The notes under the pieces are model-generated. The model was not told the origin of the DNA and searched no databases. It saw only the letters and a program-made list of their open reading frames with translations. The position numbers were made by a program, and so were the translations under genes. Of a stretch of 64,000 nt of DNA, positions 22,736 through 34,773 are shown piece by piece (position 1 is the first letter of the stretch; each line of letters starts with the position of its first letter). This stretch comes from Malachius bipustulatus (taxonomy: Eukaryota; Arthropoda; Insecta; Coleoptera; Melyridae). The stretch covers positions 53,748,404 to 53,812,403 of the forward strand of contig OU342633.1 of assembly GCA_910589415.1 (NCBI GenBank), given 5' to 3'.

Positions 22736-24594
22736 GCTTTGTCAAACCGTGACAATCGACACTTTGGGTTTAGGAGCTTTTTCGAAAGCTTCCTCGAAAC
22801 AAATTCGAGATGTGATTGAATTTATAATTTTAAAGGGGAAACTACGACTGTTGCTGTTCCTTCATGGACGATTCATAGCTATCGTTTTCCATAGTAGGTT
22901 TTTCAATTTCGCATCTTAAGTGGAGGAGTAGGTAGAAACCCTTATTGCATGCACATTTAAAAAGTTTAAATACCGAAGGAAGATTTTGGTGTTAATAAAA
23001 ACAAAACAAAAATAGGGAGGCGAAGCCATTCGTAGTTTTGAGTTGTGAGCGAGAAAGCATTGTATCATGACTGAATGAATAAATGAAACAACGTATAATA
23101 TACAACAATCAACTTCCTAATACTCTTATGACAAGACATATAGTAATAAAGAAATATAAAATGTCTCGTAACGTGTATAAGATACGCGTACCTACTACCT
23201 ATAAAATCTGGTGGCAATTTCATGAATATAATCCCATAAATATAAAATTTCTTTAATAAACCAACAGGTTGTCGTCTTTCAGGAATCCAGGATCACTCTC
23301 AGTTACTAATCTATTTATGTAGCCCCGATGAAATTGTTCTCGTTGATAGGCCATTCTCTTTCGGAAGCGGAGACTGAAACGATTCCGTGCCATCCTGCAA
23401 CGTGTAGACGGTAACATTTAATCCACCTTTATGTGGTCCAATCGGCATCCGGAACGGTGTAATTGCATTACGGTTTGCCTATCCAGAGGCTGAGATCTCT
23501 TCCGGATGGCGTAACTATTTTACTCGGAAAACAGATGTAACGTAGCACCCACCTTCTATTATGCACAAGAATAAAGGCATTTTCGGGAAGATTTGAGATA
23601 TTACCCGTCGTAACGTAGTTATGACGCATTAGATTTTAATTCTTCCTACACCTCGGCAGCGTCGGTGTGGCGCCATGAAAATTAAATGATACGACCGTCT
23701 CCGAGGAGGCAATTTTAAACACTTCTGCTGTCATAAAAGATACGAGAAAGAACCGTTGCGCGACTTTGAAAAAGAGGAGGCTTGGGACGCCGCTTTGAGA
23801 GTTAAATAAAATAACGTTTCTATGAGAGAGAGGCGTTACGACGCTGGTGGGATATTAAGGTGCACTAGTGGGAGACACAAATAATAAATATTATAATACA
23901 AATGGCGTATGAAGCGTTCCCAGACCCAGAAGGACAATGCAACACATTGTTATACACGTCGTACTGATGACAGTTTGCTTCTTAGAAAAAGTTTTATAGC
24001 AGTCTGGGGAACTCTGGCAGCTGTTGGAACTGATGCCGGCACTGGGGAATGCTCAAGTTTGATACCAGGATGCAAAGATCTGGAATGTCCTCCCGAGTTT
24101 GCTGTCGTCCATTTCATATACTATAATTATTATTATAGCAACAATGATAAACTTGAAGCTAAGTTTCACTGATGATGCTATGTCGAATAATAGGGCTAGC
24201 TGGTAGCTAGTCAACAGTGCACACTATAGTACTGCTTCTCACAAACAATACTTCAACATCACAGATAATACCATATGTGCATGTATTTTACTGTTCATAT
24301 ACATTATGTCATGCTTATTGTTAGTGCAATACTCAGATAAGATAATTAATTTACACTGACTAGGCATTAGGTGCGATATTTTTTTATCTGACTACTGAAC
24401 TGATTGAATCGTTGAATACCGGGAGATAGGATATCAAGATCGATTTTTCTAGCAGTGTCTGGTCGTCTTATCTGTCGAGAAGCTACCTCGGCTGATAGGA
24501 ATTTCAGGGAATCTAGTTTATGTTACAAATGAAGACATTTGGTCAAATTGTGCGTGGAATAGTGAGGAGAGGAAACGTGGCAATAAATAGCATC
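22736..24594. other. Intergenic stretch, no gene recognised
   Basis: 23300-23880 is moderately GC-rich with no domain-like open frame. An 87-codon frame at 23909-24172 shows nothing recognisable. Confidence 0.45.
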
Positions 24595-25470
24595 CTAGTG
24601 GCTAAAAGGAGTGGATCTGGAACCTGCCCCGGAGAAGACTGAGGTAGTCCACGAACTCGGAGAAGGAAAAAATATTAGAATTCAACATCGATGGCATAGA
24701 GTTATACAAGCAGGATGATCCGTAAAATGCCTTGGGGTCCCATTGGACCGAAAATTGATATTCGGGGAACACGTCCAAAAGGCTGTCGTCAAGAACAGGA
24801 AAACCTGGAACACCATGCAGGCTTTTATGCTTAAAATAAATTGCCCCAGAATCATGAAAAGGAAGATACTGGTCAACGTCATCTATTCAGTCGTTCTATA
24901 CTCGGCCTCAAATTTGCACCAGGTGCTAGGAATTAAAAAAAAATTAAAATGTTTGAGGGAATGTAGAGGCAGGCTCTCCTAGGAGTGACCACTGCATATC
25001 ATACCGTCTCGACAGCGGCTCTATAAGTGGTGGCGGGTATAATTCCGATCACTGAAGGTCAGAATGAAGAGAAATAGTGTCCACATGGATCGGATCAAAA
25101 AATCCGAACAAAAAACATGAAGTGAGGCCATGGATTCTCATCCCCAAGGTCAAAAATTGGGTAGATCGGAAGCATGGAAACGTAGACTTCCATACGTAAC
25201 GCATCAGTTCCTCATATCAGGACACGGTGTTTCAGGCTCACTTACACCAAATTCACAAGGCGCAGAACGAGACCTGGAGGTACTACGAAGAAGCCGACAC
25301 ATTGGAGCACACTGTGTTCAAATGTAATGGAACAGAGAGTCGGGGAAAAAATATGTCAGAAACTAGGAGTGGATAACTTGGTCTCCATAATCCATAATGC
25401 TGGAGGGACAGCTTAAATGGGAGGCAGTGACAGAGTTCCTGAAACCTGTTATTACATAGAAGGAAGGAGA
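24595..25470 (+). mobile_element. R1-like LINE fragment (end of reverse transcriptase and C-terminal region)
   Basis: With frame changes the forward strand reads LDLEPAPEKTE near 24610, CLGVPLDRKLIFGEHV at about 24732, and KRKILVNVIYSVVLYSA at about 24860. It then reads GVTTAYHTVSTAAL (about 24982), VVAGIIPIT, IPKVKNWVDRKHGNVDFH (about 25138-25190) and EEADTLEHTVFKCN (about 25289-25327). This order is characteristic of the R1 clade: the polymerase end, the V..AYRTVS block, and a C-terminal H/C zinc-knuckle-like block ending in HTVFKC. Several stops and frameshifts make it a pseudo-copy. R1 itself inserts in 28S rDNA. No rDNA is seen here, so this is a related or displaced lineage. Confidence 0.8.
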
Positions 25471-26669
25471 CCAAAGAAGGTATAATAAGGGCGAGAATAA
25501 CTAAATGAAGACCTAAAAAGACAGTTAAAAAAAACAATTCAAACTCGCCTGCACCGATGGGAGTGCCCATGACATTGGTACTGGAGGGAATTGGTACTAT
25601 GAATATTTCAAATTCCTTATAGTTTTTAAGTAAATTAAGCCAATTAAGTTAGTAAACTTCCTTATACCTCATTTTTTGGTAATAAATCTCCAGGGAATTC
25701 AACACTCTTGGGCGTAGAAGTTGTTGAACGAAGAAGAAGAATACCCTGTATCTATACGCCGTTGATGAATTTTTTTCACCCGTATATTTCTTCTTTTTGT
25801 GTGCTCAAAATTATAATAAATAACCTCTTGGTATAAAATTAAAATATTGAAAAATGGACAAGTTATGCCCCAAAAACTAACAAAAATGAAAAAAATCATC
25901 CATCAGTATGCAGAGATTCTACAAAGTAAGGGTTGAAAACATACATTTTATGAAAAGCACCCTGTATGTTAAAACAGGTCTTCTATCTTATAAACTGGTG
26001 AAATCCTGCAACAAAAAACTGACTCACCCTGTACAAATAACTTCATTTTATTCTCAGTCAGTTACATTCTGTACATTTTCCTCCCTTGAAATAAAAAATT
26101 CACAATACCTACCCTGAAACTGTTTAAAGAATTCCACTGTGAACACGTTTCACGTTAATATAATTAAATCCCAAAAGACAAATTAAAAAAGAGAATTGTG
26201 CGTGAAATGCCTCCTCGATTTTTCCGGCAGATGTTAATTTTTAACTTGAAGCGAAATAATTAATTACTGTGAGCTGATAATAATGACGATAAGCAGGGAA
26301 ATTTACTGCCCTAAGCTGAATAAAGTGCTTTAATAAGCGGTCTCAACTGTGTATTTACCCACTCGAGATGCATGTTTTACAAAACTTATGCAAACAATAC
26401 CTTACATGTAGAATAAATAAACGATGTTTTTACTTGCACTACCTATTATATAAATAAGCCGCACGAAAATTTGGAGAATATTTATCTCCGGTTGTATCGA
26501 CCTTACATAATTGGTTAGAACCTGTGTAAACTTGGAACATTTCTATGTTTTCTTTTTATGTGTAAATATTCAAAATAACATACTTACTTGCCTGAAAATT
26601 AAATTATAAAGGAAATTTATAAAAATAAGTATGCAAAAACACAAAATAAATAATTTTTAAGTAAACTTA
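25471..26669. other. Intergenic stretch with isolated CCCTG-TA ends
   Basis: CCCTGTA occurs at about 25743, 25960 and 26028 without visible partners, which suggests old fragments of the CAGGG-type palindromic elements. GAAGAAGAAGA near 25724 resembles the SINE tail seen at 55720. No gene. Confidence 0.5.
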
Positions 26670-27698
26670 TAATAGTGGAGTAAAATCGCTGCTCTATCTC
26701 GCTTATTTCTAGTAGTTTTTTTTATGAAGGTATAACCAGATGAGACCTTCACTATCTTGTAGAGAATGATTTTGTCCATCCGAAATGGAATGTGACAACT
26801 TTTTTTAGTAGTAACGAATTTTGAAAAATCGAATTTTCTGCTCCCGAGAAATTATTAGAAATTTGTGTTTTTTAAAACAACCATCGCGCTCATAAAGCAA
26901 CGGTTTGAGCTACGGTAATGAATTTTTCGGCATATACTCAAAAAACAAGAGCGCTTCTAGTGGAACTCAGCAAAGTTCGAAAAGTTAAGGACTTTTTGAG
27001 ATAATTGGCCGCAAAGTCGGCCCAAGTAAAACCGAGCATTGAAAACTTCATCATGCGGGTAGCTATGTGAATTATTGGGAATAGATGTCTATATGTACGG
27101 ACTTGAATGAAGAAAACATTATAGAAAAGTTTTTAAAAAAAGATTCAGCGAGTTAGGTCTCATAGTTTCCGAGAAACCGATTTTTTATTTTACCGTGAAT
27201 TTGCGCTCGGTCGCTCCGAGTTACTATATTTGCGTATAACTAATGCGAAGTCTAGCTTTTGATGCTTCGCGCTGCAAACTGGCATAGCGATCGAGTTCTT
27301 CCGCAGGTATGTCTAAGGAAAACTCCACACTGATCTAAGAAATGAACGCACCGAAACTATTTTTGTTTAATAAAATAAAGAAACATTTTTGCTTAAGTTC
27401 GCAATCTTTGAATTTGGTGATAAACGGAAGTTAACAAGCACGCAAGATATCTTTGTACGCAAATCGTTTTTCATTTTAAATCGTATCTTGACTTTTATTA
27501 GTACCTAATGAGTAAAAAAATCTTGTATGTTTTTTAGGGATTTCCTCATGGTGTGTTGATTTCTAGAAATTCTTGGAGCAGTGAACATTATTATTCGAAT
27601 ATAAGAATATAAGAATTATACAGTACTATATACAAATAAAGATCATTTTTGTTTATATTTTTATTGAAAATTAGGTAGGTAGGTAAGTACCTGCTATA

Positions 27699-28767
27699 CA
27701 GGGTGTTAAGTACCAACTAGTACAAAATAATGGAGGTGATTCTACGACTTATTCTAAGAAGAAAAGTTCCTATTAACATGGGTCCGCAAAAGCACCTTTT
27801 TCGAGATACACCCTGTTCAAAAAAATTATTTTTTCTTACTTTTTCTCAAGAATCTCAAGAATCGTTTGAACTACACAGGCTCCAGCTTTTGTACAGATTT
27901 TTACATTAATAATAGCTACTTTTAAGGCTCCAAATTAATCATCTAAAATATGCCAGTGGTGGAGATTTTAGGGTTGCGTAAAGGTTCCCTAACTTTTACG
28001 GAACTGGAAAAATTGGTATTTTGAGAGCAACTTTCAAAGCGCCAATGTTTTTTACACAAAAAAGTATTCTTGGTTAAATATAAGCCACCGTTCTCGAGAA
28101 AAACGTCATTTTATGATCATAAAAACGCACAAAATTGTTTCAATAGTTTCTTGGTAGATATGAACGGCCAAATGATCTTCATGTTCAGGTGGAAAGAAGC
28201 TGTTCTAGACGAAGTTTAAATCAATGTTGCTACTACCACAAGAAAAATTGGTGCAAATTTGAATTTGTGCCATGTTACAGTATGAAAAATTATGAAAACA
28301 AATTTTTTGTTCATGTTGAATTTTGTACGTTTTTGATCATAAAATGACGTTTTCTCGAGAACGGTGGCTTCTACAGCATTTGACCAGGAGTACTTTTTTG
28401 TGTAGAAAATATTAGCTCTGTGAAATTTGCTCTCAAAATAGCAATTTTTCCAGTGCCGTAAAAGTTAATGGGGTGAAACCCTTACCAAACCCTAAAATCT
28501 GCACCACTGGCATTACTTTGAACATTAGTTTCAAAGCAGCCTTCAAAGTAGCTATTATTAATGTAAAAATCGGTACAAAAGCTGGAGCCTGTAGCTCAAG
28601 CGATTCTTGAGATATCGCAAAAAAAGTAAGAAAAAACAATTTTTTTGAACACCCTGTATGTCGAAAATGGTGCGTTTGCGGACCCCATGTTAATAGGAAC
28701 TTTTCTTCTTAGAATAGATCGTAGAATCACCTCTTTTATTTTGTACTAGTTGGTAGCTAACACCCTA
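27699..28767. mobile_element. Fold-back element nested in the long-TIR element
   Basis: A palindrome of 1069 bp. It starts CAGGGTGTTAAGTACCAAC, ends with the inverse (final CACCCTA, one change from CACCCTG), and is flanked by TA at 27697-27698 and 28768-28769. Arms of about 450 bp share GTACAGATTTTTACATTAAT and TTCTCGAGAAMAACGTCATT type blocks. Internal CACCCTGT at 27801-27808 and 28652-28659 mark a further inner layer. No coding region. Confidence 0.85.
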
Positions 28768-28791
28768 TATAATTACTATAATAATGAAAAA

Positions 28792-28881
28792 TTAAATGTC
28801 TTCATCTTCGTCGGTGTCATCTTTCTCAACAATTTTCTGCAAGTTATTGCAATTTCTAGAAGTGCAGTCTGAACAACATCT
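28792..28881 (-). pseudogene. Cys-rich C-terminal coding scrap of a transposon protein
   Basis: Read on the minus strand from just after an AG at 28882-28883, the frame gives RCCSDCTSRNCNNLQKIVEK and an acidic DDTDEDEDI end, then a stop at 28792-28794. A cluster of five cysteines followed by an acidic tail is what the C-terminus of several insect transposon-encoded proteins looks like, but I cannot name the family with certainty. It follows the N-terminal scrap at 28893-29039 after a dozen bases containing stops. Most of the original gene has therefore been deleted between them. It may once have been the last exon. Confidence 0.55.
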
Positions 28882-28892
28882 CTACCCATCTT

Positions 28893-29039
28893 TTATACAA
28901 ACACAAAATCATCTTTACTTAATTCAGCTGCCTTTATTATGTTTAATAATCCCTTTTCAGTCGGGTTATTAACAATTGTGTCTTTTGAGCAATCACAAAG
29001 ATGTCCACAAATCAAACTTAAATTATTATTGTCTTCCAT
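28893..29039 (-). pseudogene. N-terminal coding scrap of a transposon protein (48 codons)
   Basis: Minus-strand frame starting ATG at 29039-29037. It begins MEDNNNLSLICGHLCDCSKD, continues with NNPTEKGLLNIIKAAELSKD and reaches a stop at 28893-28895. The pattern C..LC.C followed by EKGL..I..A and K.D resembles the N-terminus of hypothetical proteins repeated in arthropod genomes and tied to transposons (recalled, not searched). Downstream coding sequence is missing. Together with 28792-28881 it shows that the long-TIR element descends from an autonomous, protein-coding transposon read toward lower coordinates. Confidence 0.55.
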
Positions 29040-29843
29040 CTCCAAGTAATTGAACTACTAAATTGTTACTTTAGCTTAGCGGATTGGCTAAAAATATATT
29101 GAAGTGTTCAGTATAAACTTATTTACCGAATTTTTTCGTAATTATAAAATCGATACGTTTCTTTGTAACTATTATTAAACACACTATAGGTACAATGAGT
29201 TTTAAAACAATAATTACAATCACTACCACGTGCAACAACCACTTTCAGTACGAACCGCAAGTTCTGTGTATAATATAACGCTCAGCGCATAGGTAGTAGT
29301 GCGCTATCGCGTTAATCCCATTCCGAGAACCATTTTAAAAAATCGGTTTCTCGGAAACTATGAGACCTAACTCGCTGAATCTTTTTTTAAAAACTTTTCT
29401 ATAATGTTTTCTTCATTCAAGTCCGTACATATAGACATCTATTCCCAATAATTCACATAGCTACCCGCATGATGAAGTTTTCAATGCTCGGTTTTACTTG
29501 TGACGACTTTACGGGCAATTATCTCAAAAAGTCCTTAACTTTTCGAACTTTGCTGAGTTCCACTAGAAGCGCTCTTGTTTTTTGAGTATATGCCGAAAAA
29601 TTCATTACCGTAGCTCAAACCGTTGCTTTATGAGCGCGATGGATGTTTTAAAAAACACAAATTTCTAATAATTTCTCGGGAGCAGAAAATTCGATTTTTC
29701 AAAATTCGTTACTACTAAAAAAAGTTGTCACATTCCATTTCGGATGGACAAAATCATTCTCTACAAGATAGTGAAGGTCTCATCTGGTTATACCTTCATA
29801 AAAAAAAACGGCATAATTTCAGGCCGATTTTACTCCACTATTA

Positions 29844-30989
29844 AGTAAAGTGTGTTACCTACAGAGGGTAGTCTTTTTGATACAGGGTCGCGTAGATTAT
29901 TGTTTCGTCTTGTAAAAAAATAGAAAATTTAAAAATTCCTTTGCAAATTTTTGTTTGACGACTAATAAATCTGAAGATAGACAGCGAAATTGGTTTCGGT
30001 ACTAGTTTATCACCTCAAACTCAACTTTTCAACTCAGCTCAGCTCGGCTAAAACACCAGGTTTTCACCACCCGTTGAAGGACGTTGACAGCATAGACTTT
30101 CACCAAAATCAGTAGACAATTTGATGCACGTTATGATATTTTGCTTTGGAAATTTTTTCAATATCGTATCCCACTTCTGACACCATGGAGTGTTACGTAT
30201 TTCGCTATTGGGTCATTTGTATTAAGCTCGATTTACTTGTTAGCTCAACTATCCACTGTTGTTCCAGATTGTAAGTAAATCTGCCATATCACAAGCTTCT
30301 ATTTGCAGTAATATTAGTTGTCTATTATTATCTATAATTTAGTGAAGGACAACGTAGTTTAACACATTTGCAAAAATCTGATAAATAATCAACAGTTGAA
30401 CAATAATTTGTTGAACACTTTCTAGGAATATGTCCACTAATTTTCATTCTTAGTTCAAAATTATGAAATAGAAATATTATACAAGGTGGGTCATCGAAAA
30501 GGTAATAAGCCTAATAATTTGGAAAGTGAAGATGTATGCGCTAAATGCCGAAACATGATTGTCAGTTTTGTTTTCGAGGGGGACATCTTTGTGCAACAAA
30601 TTTAACCATCCAAGTTCATCCCCTTGGAAGGAGTGGCTACCCCTTCGTTTATCACGTTTATCATCATAGGGACCAGAGTAATTTTTAATAAGATATCGTA
30701 CTTCGCTGGTCACTATCATGGTTGCTATGGTTATCGTTATGGTTGTCATGGTTATCATTATGGTTGTCATGGGTACTATGACTGAATCGACTGGACTTGA
30801 AAGCCCATTTTTCCCTGAATACTAAATGGTAAAAAACTTCGAATATCGATTTCTTTTCGGGATTATTTAATTCTAAAGTACTAAGACATTCTTCGCTTAT
30901 ATCTATGAAAAGAAGTCCATTGTTAAATCTACCCTAAAAAAGGAAAAGGTGGAAACGAAGGGAAAACATCAAAATTAAATACCACGGGA
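29844..30989. other. Intergenic stretch with a small tandem repeat
   Basis: A degenerate ATGGTTRYC repeat lies at about 30718-30772. Otherwise no gene is seen. Confidence 0.6.
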
Positions 30990-31565
30990 GATTTTTATTA
31001 ATTCAATAAATGCACAAATTGTGCACCACCAACTTCCACACAAGATAAACAAGATAATAAATTCTGCTCGAAACGTTCCCTTACATTTTGGAGGACCTGT
31101 GGCATAATTTGGCGAGTTTTGAGATGAGCCCACAAGAGAAAGTCCAGAGGACTTAAATGTGGCGAGCGGGCACCTATTCGTCCAATCCATTGTCCCGGAA
31201 AAATTCTGTTGAGAAACTCCCTAACAGCCAGCCCATAATGAGGTGGAGCGCCATCCTTTTGGAAAGTCAAATGATCTAAGTAACGATCGTCATTTTCAAG
31301 ACATATCAACACGCACTGGGTGGACAAGATCTTGCAGCATCTCCATCAGGTAAGCTTCACCCGTCAGATTCCCTTCAACAAAAATGGGACCAATAATGCG
31401 GTTTCCAAAAATACCGGCTCAGACATACAAAACTCCTGTCGTCGATCGGTATGCTCATTCGGTTCATGTACATAAATGAATTTTGTACGGATGAAATTTA
31501 TACTGTTTAAGGATGGGTCGAATATTAGTTCTTGGAATGTTCCAATATCATACCAATCGAACACC
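30990..31565 (-). pseudogene. Mariner-type transposase relic
   Basis: The minus strand reads, in changing frames, RPILKQYKFHPYKIHL (about 31540-31490), EPNEHTDRRQEFC, then VWAGIFGNRIIGPIFVEGNL-like text with LTGEAYLMEMLQDLVHP (31400-31320). An open frame (31327-30998) then carries FQKDGAPPHYG and SPLDFLLWAHLK. The aspartates of DGAPPH and SPLDF are the second and third catalytic residues of mariner-like DD-D transposases. They are 36 residues apart here, but a WP-type stretch seems to be missing between them, so the parental spacing was probably longer. The first catalytic aspartate and the N-terminal DNA-binding region are lost. It is related in type to the transposase N-terminus kept at 48517-48873. 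TIRs were not found. Confidence 0.85.
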
Positions 31566-31640
31566 TTGTACTGAGCGGCGGCGGGAGGAAGGGGAATAAT
31601 ACATTGGAAAATTTAATTTTAAATTCATAATAAGCATCAT

Positions 31641-32984
31641 TTGCCTTATAAATCGCACTTTCTTGAAACAGAATTTACGGGAAATCGAGACCATCGTTCT
31701 TATGATTGCTGGAAAGGCAGAGATTTAATGGGAATCGGTTACTTCTACTTCTATACACAAGTCCTTGAGTCTTCTCTCAAGATCTTTTACAATAAGATCT
31801 ATCGCGCTTTGGATAGGTTTATTCCAAAGTCTTCTCCCTTACCACGATCAAAATTTCCTCTCTATTTGGCTCGTCGTATTATTTCCGATATATAAAGCTA
31901 ACAAATCGGCATAAGAAACGCTACATGCTTCACAGGACTTTAGTCGACAAAGTTAATTTTTCTCAGCTTTTAAAGAAATTAATAAAGAAATACGAGATTA
32001 GTTTACCGACGTTATATTGAACGAATCAGAATAAGTATCAAATCCGGTTCAACAATATTTTGGTCCTACATGAATAGAAAGCGAATACGCCTCAGTGTTT
32101 TAACTGAAATTGCTTCAATTTTTCTCCTACCACTCTGGCTGTAACGGCATAGACATGCAGGATGTGATAGTTTTTAATTTCCCAGTCATATTACAGACGA
32201 AGATATTGCAAAAGCGGTTAGAAATATTTCCAGAAGACCAACTTCCAGGATCCAGAAGACCATCAACTTCTGGACCCGGCGGAATTCCTGGCTTTATTTT
32301 CAGAGATCGCATTGCTGCTTTCATTAAACTTCTTCTCCCTATTCTTAATTTAATTTGGAATATCTCTCGGATGATACTTATTTTCAAAAAGGGTAGTCGT
32401 ACTGATTACCCCAATACTTATCGCCCCATCTTGTTGTTGGACAATTTCTCAAAATTGCTTGATTCTTGCTTGCAATGACCTGCGATCTTGATTTCCTCTC
32501 CGCTTTTCCATAGAATAGTTTAAGAGCAATATGGTAGCAAAATCATTATTAAGGGTAGGTCCACTCTAATCAACTTAGTTACTATCACCAAGTTTCTTTC
32601 TGAGTCACTCGACGCTGGTGTACAGGTTTATGTTATTTACAATGTATCTCAGTAAGGCCTTTGATCGCCTTGATCACTGATGTCTTCTCAAAAGGAGGCT
32701 TTCTCGAGGATCTCTCACTTTTACTGGACATCTACTTGACTGAACGACTAGAGTATGTTGAAATTTTGGACTATAAGTCCAGGTTGGATCCTAGTGGTGT
32801 TCCGCAGGTCTCAATCTTGAAACTGTATCATCAGATACACTCCGAACATGATGATTCCGAACTTCTTCAAGAATTCCTGTTCTATGAATGCATGGTGTCG
32901 AAAGAACAATTTAGATATCCAAATGCACAGTGGTGACATATACCATTTATACCTCGATTTATACCGTTCGCGAATTGTTATTTA

Positions 32985-33015
<31 letters not shown>

Positions 33016-33016
33016 A
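31641..33016 (+). mobile_element. Jockey-like LINE relic with (AAAT)n tail
   Basis: Forward blocks in order are FYNKIYRALDRFIPKSSPLP (about 31783-31845, the endonuclease-RT linker), then TSGPGGIPGFIFRDRIAAF, then FKKGSRTDYPNTYRPILLLD (about 32385-32440, RT finger). They are followed by KFLSESLDAGVQVYVIY and LLLDIYLTERLEYVEI with SGVPQVSIL (about 32720-32820, RT palm). After that the copy jumps to unrelated text and ends in an AAAT microsatellite at about 32975-33016. The YADD palm motif and the C-terminal part are deleted. Frameshifts and stops are frequent, so it is dead. The linker and finger text suggest the jockey clade. Confidence 0.8.
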
Positions 33017-34773
33017 ATTATGAAACTTTTAATTTATTATTTAATTTAACTGATCCTGTATCTCTGAGCTAGTTCTCGAGATTCCAACGGTGAGAGAGAG
33101 AGAAAACGCTCGATATAATTCGATTTGATCGTTATGTAAAAATTAGATTAACACAATTTATGCATTGAACGAGGATAATTGTCAGAAATGCCTTGATTAG
33201 GGGTGGTTCGAATTGTCTTCTAACAGCGTAAAATTGAGTTAGTATATGCACCGTTAGACGAATGCATTGATTCTTACATTGACACTAATAAGCGCGTTGA
33301 TACGACGAGTTAGTGAGAATAAAATAATAATTTCAAAATAGCTCCAATATACCTACCTATCTCAGTTTCTGTTTGTCTGTTTGTACTTTCCGCTGACAAA
33401 AGGGAGGAAAAGCGCCCATCCAAGTTTTGCGAGTATATTTTACATATAACAAAAGATATTTTCGCGAATCCTCTCCTAATAGGTACTCATCCCAATTTCT
33501 ATATAAACTTTTGCTTGTGACGTATAGGTATTATCTTTACACATGACAATGGAAGTTTCCCGTAATATTTTGTATTATGCATGCCGGAGCAATGTATAAT
33601 TAACTTCTTGTATCTCTCTCTATGTGAGTGATTATTTTGAACGAGCGGTGGATAAAAATGGCTTATGTTCAGATTTCAGTATCCTTGTGAGTTAATTGGC
33701 ACGTTGGGTGTTAGATGGTAGGTTCGAGACCGATCTATCATCATTGGCGCAACGTCCTGGGGCGGCAACAGGACTCCCGCCGAGCTCTCGATCATTCTAA
33801 TTGAAACTGGATCCACGGCTTCTAATGAGCCGCCCTTCCTATGATGGCTCCTGCGAGGATATTATCCTTGGGATGCGCCTTAAATGCAAAACTCATTTAG
33901 GATTATCGATTCTTAATTAATTATGTAAATCTGTACAGAGTGCAGATGTAATGTCGTGTTTAACAAACTTGCCTAATTAGAGTGGTAATTAATACGAGGT
34001 AAGGTGTCTTCTTTAAAGTGATATTAATGTTCAAGTTGGAAGGCAGCAGTGAAAGACACGAGTTCCGAGAGAAAGGAGAACTTGGTAATTTATTCAAGTT
34101 AATTAGGATATATTAGTGGAGTTTTAAATGAGTTTGTTTTCATTAAAATTTAAGCAAAAATTTTGTCTTATTATGTGTCGTAATTTTTGTCAAGATCTCT
34201 ACACCTCCTAAAAAGGAATTAAACATTAGATTTACCCAAGTACTTCTTCAATGGGAATATTGGTAGGTACCTACTAAAAAAAATTATTGAACGAATGAAT
34301 TATTTATTCTAATAAACTCAAAATCAAAAACCATATGTGCATGGCTCATAAATAAAATAAACAAGAAAATGGTTCAGTTAGGTATAATAGAACAACTTAC
34401 ACAACGACAGTAACCTGGTATCAGCGAGCAAAGTAGAATGCGTGTGATTAAAAAAAATAAAATAATATGGGTGACATCTACTGCCACCACTGGGGTGAAA
34501 CTTTATGGTGGAATAATAATAAAAAATTCCAGCAGTTCTTGAAGGTTTATCCGGCAACACTGGACTTGCTTTAAAATGGCAATATAGCTATGTCTGGAAA
34601 TATAGAAACAAAGAAAGAGAAATGAAAAAACCCTTCTTTGAAATTAACAAGTTTATTTGTCATAAATGGAAGTTTACACTATACATCACCAAAATTAAGA
34701 ATTATTATTATTATTGCGAATAAATTTAAAAATGAGACGTTTCCTCTGATAACGCGGAAGCTCCTTCCACTGG
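33017..34773. other. Intergenic stretch, one possible SINE head
   Basis: No gene is seen. Near 33690-33735 a TGGCACGTTGG (A-box-like, one mismatch) is followed by a perfect B-box-like GGTTCGAGACC, so a tRNA-derived SINE fragment is possible. Confidence 0.45.

Larger units (their letters stand above)
26670..29843. mobile_element. DNA transposon derivative with about 520-bp inverted ends
   Basis: The left arm (26670-27195) and right arm (about 29325-29843) are inverted copies that I can align almost throughout. They begin TAATAGTGGAGTAAAATCG and continue through GTTTGAGCTACGGTAATGAA and CTATATGTACGGACTTGAA to AAACCGATTTTTT. Both flanks carry TTAAGTAAA (26658-26666 and 29841-29849), a possible 8-9-bp duplication, but its register to the ends is not clean. 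The interior holds two minus-strand coding scraps (28792-29039) and a later palindromic insertion (27699-28767). I read it as an internally deleted, non-autonomous copy. Its superfamily is undecided. Confidence 0.8.

Noticed and set aside
24165..24215. CTGATGATGCTATG followed by TAGGGCTAGC as a third hammerhead
   Set aside because: No GAAA box after the possible stem II and no pairing stem I.
33690..33735. tRNA gene
   Set aside because: A- and B-box-like words are present, but the sequence does not fold into a tRNA cloverleaf by eye. At most a SINE head.
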